Shown here: in pieces, positions 1 to 6,547 of the stretch
How positions within the stretch are numbered: position 1 is the stretch's first letter
Layout: each line of letters opens with the position of its first letter
NCBI GenBank assembly: GCA_046483315.1
Contig: JAWODJ010000080.1
Coordinates: forward strand, 1 to 64,000
Length of the DNA stretch: 64,000 bases
Source of the DNA: PXAP01 sp046483315
GTDB lineage: Bacteria > Bacteroidota > Bacteroidia > Bacteroidales > PUMT01
Reading direction: 5' to 3'
Position numbers and translations under genes: made by a program
Notes under the pieces: model-generated
Databases searched by the model: none
The model's input: the letters and a program-made list of their open reading frames with translations, nothing else
What the model was told of the DNA's origin: nothing

Positions 1-297
1 CTTCTGGAAGGCCTGGTGACCGAATGGACCCCCGTATTTATGGGTGCACTGTTATGGTTGATTCTGGGCGTATCTCTGATTGCGTACGCTTTATTATGGC
101 TATTGATCGTGCGGATTGACGCAACAAAAGTAGCGAGCCTGTTTTATTTCGGGCCTCCTGTAACGATGCTGATGGCCTGGGGTGCTTTCGGTGACCGTCT
201 TCTGACCACGGACCTGGTCGGTCTGGGGATAATTGCAGCAGGTGTTATCATCATTCAAATGAAATCGTACGCCCGTCCGCCGGTTGCGAAATTGTGA
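1..297 (+). CDS. EamA/DMT-family transporter, C-terminal part
   Basis: The open frame runs in from the window edge, so only the last 98 codons are present. It encodes three very hydrophobic segments separated by short charged loops. The stretch FYFGPPVTMLMAW followed by a short loop and a final helix with GxxIIxxGVxII is typical of the second EamA repeat of drug/metabolite transporters (inner-membrane exporters, about 10 helices). The substrate cannot be inferred. It ends in a short basic tail. The next gene is over 500 bases away behind two repeat copies, so it is probably not co-transcribed with holB. Confidence 0.8.
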   Translation, partial: LLEGLVTEWTPVFMGALLWLILGVSLIAYALLWLLIVRIDATKVASLFYFGPPVTMLMAWGAFGDRLLTTDLVGLGIIAAGVIIIQMKSYARPPVAKL

Positions 298-382
298 TGG
301 ACATTGGCCTTCAATATAAACTCGACAATTCATCTAAAGCCGCAGCAAGATTTCATCAATCCTATTACCGGGTATTTGAGGT

Positions 383-524
383 ATATTTCTCCTGTAAAAA
401 AGCCGAAATTTTGTTTCAATCAAGTAACAAAATTTCGACTTACAGAAGGAACCGCTGCGCTTTCCCATGAATTTTTTTCATCCGTCTGTTTGTATTTTAG
501 GATAAAAAAAATTCATGTACATTT
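383..524 (+). repeat. Double-hairpin intergenic repeat, copy A
   Basis: This is the first of four related copies in the window. It has two inverted repeats in series. The first has arms at 404-415 and 426-437 (CGAAATTTTGTT and its complement). The second has 13-bp arms at 466-478 and 505-517 (CATGAATTTTTTT). Between them lies the conserved box GGAACCGCTGCGCTTT. It ends in TACATTT, which joins directly to copy B. It has no coding potential. It lies upstream of holB in the same orientation. Confidence 0.85.
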
Positions 525-662
525 ATCCTGTAAATAAGAGTCATAATTTTGTTTAAAAAGTTAACAAAATTTAGACTTACTGGATGAATCGCTTCGCTTT
601 CCAATAAAATTTTTTCATCTGACTGTGTATAATTTTTGATGAAAAATTTTTATTTACATTTT
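525..662 (+). repeat. Double-hairpin intergenic repeat, copy B (tandem to A)
   Basis: It follows copy A head to tail and shares the order hairpin 1, GAATCGCTTCGCTTT box, hairpin 2, TTTACATTT end. Hairpin 1 is more degenerate than in the other copies. Hairpin 2 pairs ATAAAATTTTTTCATC with GATGAAAAATTTTTAT with one mismatch. Copies A and B together fill most of the 512-base gap before holB. Confidence 0.8.
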
Positions 663-745
663 ACAACGGCATTTTAACTGCAGTTAAAATTAATTGCCCT
701 ATGCTGCCGGATCTTGTGCAAAAGTAAAAAACTATTTTTTATTTT

Positions 746-753
746 AACTTTGC
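746..753 (+). promoter_or_regulatory. Promoter -7 box for holB
   Basis: TAACTTTG matches the Bacteroidota sigma-ABfr -7 consensus TAnnTTTG and lies about 55 bases upstream of the holB start. No good -33 TTG is seen at ideal spacing. Confidence 0.5.
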
Positions 754-809
754 AGGGGCATGTTCTTGCAAAGAATATCCGGTTATTTTAATTAAATATC
801 ACTATATGC

Positions 810-2012
810 ATGTTGTTTAGGGATGTTGTCGGTCAGCAGGAAATAAAAGAAAGGCTTTTAAAGATCGCAAAAGAGAAGAGGGTCGGTCATGCTCTGCTTT
901 TTTCCGGTCGTGAGGGCACAGGCAAGCTTGTTCTGGCAATTGCCTTTGCAAGGTACCTTAACTGCAAAAACCCAGGTGAACATGATGCCTGCGGTCAATG
1001 CATCTCCTGCATAAAATTCAGCAAGCTGGAACACCCGGATCTTCATTTTGTCTTTCCTGTTGCCTCACAAAAAGACAAAAAGAAAGAAGGGGGTACGAAT
1101 TCAGGCACATCTTCCGGAAAAGGTGCAGAAAAACCTGCAAAAAATACCGTCGATAAGGATCCTGTAAGTGATGATTTCATTCATTTATGGCGTGAAGCGG
1201 TTCTTGCAAATCCCTATATGCGCCTTTTTCAGTGGTATGAGCATATTGGCATTGAGAACAAGCAGGGTTTTATAAGCCGGAAAGAGAGCCGGCAGATTAT
1301 AAGAAAATTATCCTATAAAAATTTTGAGGGCTCATTTAAGGTTATGATTATATGGATGGCTGAGAAAATGAATATCCATGCAGCCAATGCCCTGCTCAAA
1401 ATGTTTGAAGAGCCTTATCCTGGTACTCTTTTTATACTTATAACGGAAGATGCAAGCCAGATTATTCCAACGATACTTTCCCGTACCCAGCTAATAAAAA
1501 TACCGGCCATCGACCGGAAAAGTTTGAAGCAGGCAATGCAGGAGAACCACGCTGTCGATGATAAGGAAAAAGCCGATGACCTTGTAAAACTTGCCGATGG
1601 CAATTATCTGAATCTTATCGAATTAATAGAAGAGTCTGAGGAAACAAATTATCATTTTAATATGTTCGTTAAGATGATGCGCCTGTGCTACAGCCTTGAT
1701 ATAACAGGCATTTCTTCATGGGTTGATGATATGGCTGCACAAGGCCGTGAGGGTCAGAAGCGGTTTTTTCAATATGCCCTGCGAATATTGCGGGGCAACT
1801 TTATTTTGAATATCAGGGCCGGCGATATTGATCTGCTTTCTGAAGAGGAAAAGGATTTTTCCGGAAATTTTTCAAAATTTGTTCATTCAGGTAATATTTT
1901 TGCACTGTGTGACGAATTCAGCAGGGCATTTGTCCATGTTGAATATAACGGTTACAGCCGTCTTATTTTTTTTGATCTGGCATTGAAAACAGCAAGGTTA
2001 TTAAAAACCTAG
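810..2012 (+). CDS. holB: DNA polymerase III delta' subunit
   Basis: This is the clamp-loader subunit that helps load the beta sliding clamp during replication. The 400-residue protein has a P-loop-like GREGTGK at residues 33-39, a four-cysteine zinc site (Cys52, 61, 64, 67) typical of DnaX/HolB folds, a NIHAANALLKMFEEP segment and the sensor-like LSRTQ. A Lys/Gly/Ser-rich insertion at about 88-118 is low complexity. Two ATGs overlap here (806 and 810); the frame and MLFRDVVGQ fix the start at 810. It is followed by ricT and gldH, an order common in Bacteroidota. Confidence 0.92.
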   Translation: MLFRDVVGQQEIKERLLKIAKEKRVGHALLFSGREGTGKLVLAIAFARYLNCKNPGEHDACGQCISCIKFSKLEHPDLHFVFPVASQKDKKKEGGTNSGTSSGKGAEKPAKNTVDKDPVSDDFIHLWREAVLANPYMRLFQWYEHIGIENKQGFISRKESRQIIRKLSYKNFEGSFKVMIIWMAEKMNIHAANALLKMFEEPYPGTLFILITEDASQIIPTILSRTQLIKIPAIDRKSLKQAMQENHAVDDKEKADDLVKLADGNYLNLIELIEESEETNYHFNMFVKMMRLCYSLDITGISSWVDDMAAQGREGQKRFFQYALRILRGNFILNIRAGDIDLLSEEEKDFSGNFSKFVHSGNIFALCDEFSRAFVHVEYNGYSRLIFFDLALKTARLLKT

Positions 2013-2074
2013 TTTTTTATACATCTGCGTTATTAAAATTCCGCGGCAATATGGGACTATTCATGTTCGTTTAA

Positions 2075-2082
2075 TACTTTTG
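2075..2082 (+). promoter_or_regulatory. Promoter -7 box for the ricT-like gene
   Basis: TACTTTTG fits TAnnTTTG and lies about 49 bases before the chosen ATG at 2131. This supports the downstream start over the TTG at 2080, which overlaps the box itself. Confidence 0.5.
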
Positions 2083-2130
2083 CTTTGTACAGGTTATTCG
2101 CAGAACATATTTCAGATAAAATCATATAAT

Positions 2131-3282
2131 ATGACAATATATTGCAGGGGATGTTCAGCTATTCTTTCGGAATCAGATATGAAGCATAATAGACACTATT
2201 CCTGCGACAGTCTGGATGTTTATGACTGGTTGTCTGATCTTACAGGTCTTGCCAGCAGTCACGATATTGTTGAGGTCAGGTTTAAAAATACAAGGAAGGG
2301 ATTTTTCAGGAACGTTAATAAGCTTTTGCTGGAAAAAGGAGATATTGTTGCAGTGGAGTCTTCACCCGGACATGACATTGGTGTAGTGTCATTAAGGGGA
2401 GAGCTTGTGCTGGAACAGATGCAAAAATACAATGTCTCTCCCGATGATGAAAACCTTAAGAAGATTTACCGAAAAGCCAAACCGGCAGATATAGAAAAAT
2501 GGAAAGAGGCCATAGCACTTGAAGTCCCCACAATGATAAAGGCCCGTGAAATTTCCGAATCGATGAATCTCAATATGAAGATTGGCGATGTCGAATACCA
2601 GGGTGATATTACCAAGGCAATATTTTATTATATTGCCGAGGAAAGGGTTGACTTCCGCGAACTTATAAAGGTGCTTGCCGAAGAATTCCGTGTACGGATA
2701 GAAATGAGACAGGTTGGTGCCAGACAGGAAGCAGGACGCATTGGTGGATTCGGGGTTTGCGGACGCCAGTTATGCTGCAGTTCATGGCTTACAAATTTTA
2801 CTTCGGTAACAACAAATGCTGCAAGGGTTCAGGAGATATCCCTCAATCCCCAGAAACTGGCCGGAAAATGCGGCAAACTGAAATGCTGCATCAACTATGA
2901 GGTAGAGGTTTACAGCGATGCAAAAAAAGAATTTCCTGATCTTACCAAAATACTTGAAACCGAGGAGGGGAAATTTTTTTTCCAGAAAGCAGATATCTTT
3001 AAGAAAATAATCTGGTACTCGGGAAGCGAAGATTCAAATTTTAATATGATTTCTTTGAGTATTGACAGGGTTAAGGAAATTATTGAACTCAACAGATCGG
3101 GTAAAAAGCCCCTGAAGATTAAAGGGGAGACTGTTCTGATAGAAGAAAGGGAAGTGAAGGCTGATCTTTTCAGCAACGAGAGTATCACACGTTTTGATGA
3201 AAAGGCTGTCTCCAAAAAAAAGAAAAAAAAGAAAAGCCGTAAAAAAAAGAGCAGGTTCAAGAGTTCGAAAAATGACAAATAA
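2131..3282 (+). CDS. ricT: PSP1 domain protein (RicT-like)
   Basis: Family proteins act with RicA/RicF in RNA maturation in Bacillus; the role in Bacteroidota is not settled. The protein has the PSP1 core (FKNTRKGFFRN, EKGDIVAVESSPGHDIG) and the central cysteine-rich part GGFGVCGRQLCCSSW...CGKLKCCINYE, which likely binds a metal or Fe-S cluster. The C-terminus is a lysine-rich low-complexity tail written in poly-A-rich DNA at about 3210-3255. The start at ATG 2131 is preferred because a TTG at 2080 would overlap the promoter box; ATG 2179 is an alternative. Its end overlaps gldH by 11 bases. Confidence 0.85.
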   Translation: MTIYCRGCSAILSESDMKHNRHYSCDSLDVYDWLSDLTGLASSHDIVEVRFKNTRKGFFRNVNKLLLEKGDIVAVESSPGHDIGVVSLRGELVLEQMQKYNVSPDDENLKKIYRKAKPADIEKWKEAIALEVPTMIKAREISESMNLNMKIGDVEYQGDITKAIFYYIAEERVDFRELIKVLAEEFRVRIEMRQVGARQEAGRIGGFGVCGRQLCCSSWLTNFTSVTTNAARVQEISLNPQKLAGKCGKLKCCINYEVEVYSDAKKEFPDLTKILETEEGKFFFQKADIFKKIIWYSGSEDSNFNMISLSIDRVKEIIELNRSGKKPLKIKGETVLIEEREVKADLFSNESITRFDEKAVSKKKKKKKSRKKKSRFKSSKNDK

Positions 3283-3760
3283 GATATATACATTTTATGT
3301 GTTAAGGACTTTGGCAGCAGGTCTGCTGGTTTTTATTGCAGCCTGTGATCCCGGGGTGGTCTATGAGAAAAACGAACGTATCCCGGGCGGTGAATGGAGC
3401 AGGTACAATAATCCTGTTTTTAATGTTGGGATTACCGATACTGTTGATGCATACAATCTTCTTGTAAATATAAGGAATACAGGCGAGTATCCTATGAGTA
3501 ACCTCTTCCTGTTTATAACGGCCAAAGCTCCGGGAGGAGCAACAACGCGTGACACCCTTGAGCTGATCCTGGCTGAGCCTTCCGGTAAATGGAAAGGCAG
3601 GGGCTTTGGCAGTGTGTGGCAGAACAGGTTTATGTACAAAAGAAATGTACGTTTCCCTGAAAGGGGAACATACATATTTGAATTTGAACAGGCCATGAGG
3701 AGAGAAGAATTGCCAGGTATTGTGGATGTGGGATTAAGGGTGGAAAGATCACAGCTTTAA
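3272..3760 (+). CDS. gldH: Gliding motility lipoprotein GldH
   Basis: The 162-residue lipoprotein has a signal peptide ending in the lipobox IAAC (Cys25), and the core SRYNNPVFNVGITDT...YNLLVNIRNTGEYP seen in GldH. GldH is needed for gliding in Flavobacterium and belongs to the set linked to type IX secretion; it is also kept in non-gliding species. The ATG at 3272 overlaps the 3' end of ricT by 11 bases, which suggests translational coupling. An upstream in-frame ATG at 3194 would put a lysine-rich stretch before the signal peptide and is rejected. Confidence 0.87.
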   Translation: MTNKIYTFYVLRTLAAGLLVFIAACDPGVVYEKNERIPGGEWSRYNNPVFNVGITDTVDAYNLLVNIRNTGEYPMSNLFLFITAKAPGGATTRDTLELILAEPSGKWKGRGFGSVWQNRFMYKRNVRFPERGTYIFEFEQAMRREELPGIVDVGLRVERSQL

Positions 3761-3781
3761 AACCGGTTAAGTCATTGTACA

Positions 3782-4477
3782 GTGGCAAAAAAGAAACTGC
3801 AAAGGTTTGCGGAGATGCTTCATTTTGACAATGTGGTGCAGGCGGGCATTGAAGAGGTATTTAAACGCAGGCACAAATTGCATGGACGTTGGGCAGAGGA
3901 TTTTTTCGGATCTCCGAACCCGTTAGTGCTTGAACTGGGTTGCGGAAAGGGTGAGTATACAGTAGGGCTGGCGAAACTTTTCCCCGAAAGGAATTTTCTC
4001 GGAGTGGATATAAAGGGTGCAAGAATGTGGAAAGGGGCTAAATATGCCCATGAGAACAATATACACAATGCCGGGTTTTTACGAACCCGTATCGAGCTGA
4101 TATCTTCATTTTTTGCCAGGGATGAGATCGAACAGATATGGCTTACATTTCCTGATCCGCAACTTAAAAAGGCAAGAAAGCGGCTTACCTCAGCTTCTTT
4201 TTTGAACCTGTATCGTCAATTCCTCCGGGATGGTGGATATATACATCTGAAAACTGACAGCAGAGAGCTGTATAATTATACACTGTTGCTTTTAGAGCAT
4301 AACAAACTGGAGGTGAAGGAGTCTACAGACGATCTATACGGAACGGCCGGAAACAATGCGATTCTTTCCATAAAGACATTCTATGAACAGCAATACCTGG
4401 ATCAGGGTAAACCCATTGCATACCTTAAGTTCAGGATTGCCGGCAATAAGGAAATAACCGAGCCTGATGAAAAATGA
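3782..4477 (+). CDS. trmB: tRNA (guanine-N7-)-methyltransferase
   Basis: It makes m7G46 in the variable loop of tRNAs using S-adenosylmethionine. The 231-residue protein shows the SAM-binding motif ELGCGKGEYT at 51-60, an acidic GVDIKG loop, and the family motif FPDPQ at about 123. It uses a GTG start at 3782, 21 bases after gldH. Its 3' end overlaps the next gene by 11 bases, so the run holB-ricT-gldH-trmB-atl is probably one transcription unit. Confidence 0.93.
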   Translation: MAKKKLQRFAEMLHFDNVVQAGIEEVFKRRHKLHGRWAEDFFGSPNPLVLELGCGKGEYTVGLAKLFPERNFLGVDIKGARMWKGAKYAHENNIHNAGFLRTRIELISSFFARDEIEQIWLTFPDPQLKKARKRLTSASFLNLYRQFLRDGGYIHLKTDSRELYNYTLLLLEHNKLEVKESTDDLYGTAGNNAILSIKTFYEQQYLDQGKPIAYLKFRIAGNKEITEPDEK

Positions 4478-4802
4478 AGATAACGGATTTTTTGAAGAAG
4501 TTTACCGTATAACCCGCCTGATACCAGCCGGAAGGGTATCTACCTACGGTGCAATTGCCCGCTGCCTTGGTTCATCAGGATCTGCCCGAATGGTGGGATG
4601 GGCTCTCAATAACTGTCATTCACGGGGAGAATTTATCCCTGCACACAGGGTGGTAAACCGCAACGGGATGCTTACAGGGAAGCATCACTTCGGCACTCCG
4701 AATGCCATGAAACAGCTTCTTGAGAATGAAAATATTGTGGTAACTGATGATAAAGTTGTTGATTTTTATCAACTTTTCTGGGATCCGGTCAGGGAGTTAT
4801 AA
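4467..4802 (+). CDS. Alkyltransferase-like protein (MGMT family, no active cysteine)
   Basis: The 111-residue protein is the DNA-binding domain of O6-alkylguanine transferases (IPAGRVSTYGAIA, helix-turn-helix with an arginine finger, RMVGWALNNC). The methyl-accepting cysteine of PCHRV is replaced: the site reads PAHRV at 58-62. ATL proteins of this kind bind alkylated guanine and hand it to nucleotide excision repair without removing the alkyl group. The alanine is what is seen; the repair role is inferred from the family. It overlaps trmB by 11 bases. Confidence 0.88.
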   Translation: MKNEDNGFFEEVYRITRLIPAGRVSTYGAIARCLGSSGSARMVGWALNNCHSRGEFIPAHRVVNRNGMLTGKHHFGTPNAMKQLLENENIVVTDDKVVDFYQLFWDPVREL

Positions 4803-4818
4803 ATCTTATTTCTTTTAA

Positions 4819-4966
4819 TTACATTTCTCCTGTAATAAAAGAAGTCAAAATTTTGTTTCAGAGTATACAAAATTTTGACTTACAGAAGGAATCGCTGCGC
4901 TTTTCAATGAAATTTTTTTCATTCGTCCATATGTAATTTTTAATGAAAAAAATTTCATTTACATTT
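4819..4966 (+). repeat. Double-hairpin intergenic repeat, copy C (most perfect)
   Basis: This is the best-formed copy. Hairpin 1 has perfect 13-bp arms, GTCAAAATTTTGT at 4844-4856 and its complement at 4867-4879, around a 10-base loop. Hairpin 2 has perfect 18-bp arms at 4906-4923 and 4942-4959 around an 18-base loop. The box GGAATCGCTGCGCTTTT lies between. It starts TTACATTTCTCCTGTAA and ends TTTACATTT. It fills the gap between the ATL gene and mrp and points toward mrp. Confidence 0.9.
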
Positions 4967-4967
4967 G
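4960..4967 (+). promoter_or_regulatory. Possible -7 box for mrp formed by the repeat end
   Basis: TACATTTG matches TAnnTTTG and is made by the terminal TACATTT of repeat copy C plus one flanking G. It lies 47 bases before the mrp ATG. No clear -33 TTG is present, so this is a candidate only. Confidence 0.4.
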
Positions 4968-5013
4968 CATTTAAATTGTATTTGGTTTAAATAGGAATAA
5001 AGCAAATTCAGAT

Positions 5014-6108
5014 ATGGAACTTAATAAGGAGAATGTAAAGGAGGTTCTTAAAAAGATAAAACACCCCGGGTCAGGACAGGATATTATTACAGAAGCAATG
5101 GCCGGAGACATTGTAGTTGATAAGGGGAAGGTGAGCCTGACGCTGAATACCGGCAACCGCAGTGATCCTTTTGCAAAGTCGGTAAAACGTGCATGTGAGG
5201 ATGCTTTAAAATCAACTTTCGGGAACTCTCTTGATATTGATGTTACTATACTATCCCCGCAACCAAAACAGGATAATAAACAACCTGTCCTTCCGGGGGT
5301 AAAAAACCTGATTGCAATAGCTTCAGGGAAAGGAGGAGTGGGTAAATCGACTGTTGCCGTAAACCTGGCAGTTGCACTTGCACGTGCGGGTTATGGGGTA
5401 GGATTGATCGATGCTGACATATACGGCCCCTCAGTGCCCGGAATGATGGGTGCACCAGAAGAGAGGCCCCGTATGCGGGAGGATAACGGACGGCATATAA
5501 TTATTCCTGTTGAAAGGTACGGAGTGAAATTTTTGTCTATCGGACTGTTTGTGCCTGCTGAAAATGCACTTGTATGGAGAGGTCCCATGGCTACCGGAGC
5601 ATTTAAACAGCTGATAAACGATGCGGACTGGGGAGAACTTGACTACCTGATATTTGATCTCCCCCCCGGTACGAGTGATATACACCTGACACTTGTTCAG
5701 GAAGTGGCTGTTACCGGCGCGGTAATTGTCAGTACTCCGCAGGAGGTGGCGCTGGCTGATGTTATTAAAGGGGTTTCTATGTTCAGGAGTGAGGAAATAG
5801 CTGTGCCCGTACTCGGACTGGTTGAGAATATGGCATGGTTTACACCTGCTGAGTTGCCTGATAATCGTTATTATATTTTTGGCAGGGACGGATGCAGGAA
5901 ACTGGCAAATAAAATGAACCTTCCATTGCTTGCAGAGATACCCATCGTACAGGGTATACGTGAAGGCGGAGACCAGGGAACACCGGTGGCTGCGGGTGAT
6001 TCAGTTTCTGCAACTGCTTTTTCGCGGTTTGCAGAGAGGCTGACGGAAGAGGTTGAGAAACGGAATAAAACCATGGCCCCAACAAAACGTGTTGAAATTA
6101 AGAAGTAG
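5014..6108 (+). CDS. mrp: Mrp/ApbC family Fe-S cluster carrier ATPase
   Basis: This is a P-loop ATPase that binds and transfers [4Fe-4S] clusters to apo-proteins. The N-terminal MIP18-like domain (1-85) is followed by the deviant Walker A SGKGGVGKST at about 104-113, DADIYGPS, and DLPPGTSD. The CxxC found near the C-terminus of many Mrp proteins is not visible in the segment VENMAWFTPAELPDN, so cluster binding may use other ligands here. The gene lies 31 bases before a NifU-domain gene, which supports a role in Fe-S assembly. Confidence 0.92.
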   Translation: MELNKENVKEVLKKIKHPGSGQDIITEAMAGDIVVDKGKVSLTLNTGNRSDPFAKSVKRACEDALKSTFGNSLDIDVTILSPQPKQDNKQPVLPGVKNLIAIASGKGGVGKSTVAVNLAVALARAGYGVGLIDADIYGPSVPGMMGAPEERPRMREDNGRHIIIPVERYGVKFLSIGLFVPAENALVWRGPMATGAFKQLINDADWGELDYLIFDLPPGTSDIHLTLVQEVAVTGAVIVSTPQEVALADVIKGVSMFRSEEIAVPVLGLVENMAWFTPAELPDNRYYIFGRDGCRKLANKMNLPLLAEIPIVQGIREGGDQGTPVAAGDSVSATAFSRFAERLTEEVEKRNKTMAPTKRVEIKK

Positions 6109-6139
6109 AATGTACTTGAACTATAATATTGAAGTTACT

Positions 6140-6385
6140 ATGGAAAATAAAACAAAGGAAGAGCTACTGAAGAAGACCGCTGTTACACTGGACAAGGTAA
6201 GACCTTATCTGCAGGCTGACGGAGGAGATATTGAAGTTGTTGAACTTACTGATGATAATATCCTTAAGGTGCGGTTAACCGGTGCATGCAATGGCTGTCC
6301 CTTCAGTATGCAGACATTGAAAGCCGGGGTTGAACAGGCCATAAAAAGCGATATTCCGGAAATTTCAGAAGTTGTGGCAATTTGA
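6140..6385 (+). CDS. NifU C-terminal domain Fe-S scaffold protein
   Basis: The 81-residue protein consists of one NifU-like domain with DKVRPYLQADGGDIEVVE and the cluster-binding CNGC (Cys50, Cys53) followed by PFSMQTLKAGVE. Such proteins hold a [4Fe-4S] cluster between two subunits and deliver it. The ATG at 6140 is used because residues before it do not resemble the family. It follows mrp closely and is likely co-transcribed with it. Confidence 0.92.
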   Translation: MENKTKEELLKKTAVTLDKVRPYLQADGGDIEVVELTDDNILKVRLTGACNGCPFSMQTLKAGVEQAIKSDIPEISEVVAI

Positions 6386-6547
6386 TCCTTTTTTTTTGCT
6401 GCAATAAAATATGTAAAGGATTTCGCAGTTATTGTATAAAGCATTATACTTAACAAGTTGCCTGTTGACATTTAGCAGGCCGGATAAATTTTATGACATT
6501 ATCCGTTCCGGATTGCTGGTGTGTTGACACAAATAATAACTGCATTT

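Noticed and set aside
383..662. Copies A and B as a CRISPR array
   Set aside because: The units are adjacent without spacers, are about 140 bases long and contain two internal hairpins; no cas genes are near.
2080..2130. A TTG start extending the ricT-like protein by 17 residues
   Set aside because: The codon overlaps the TACTTTTG promoter box and the added residues are not family-like.
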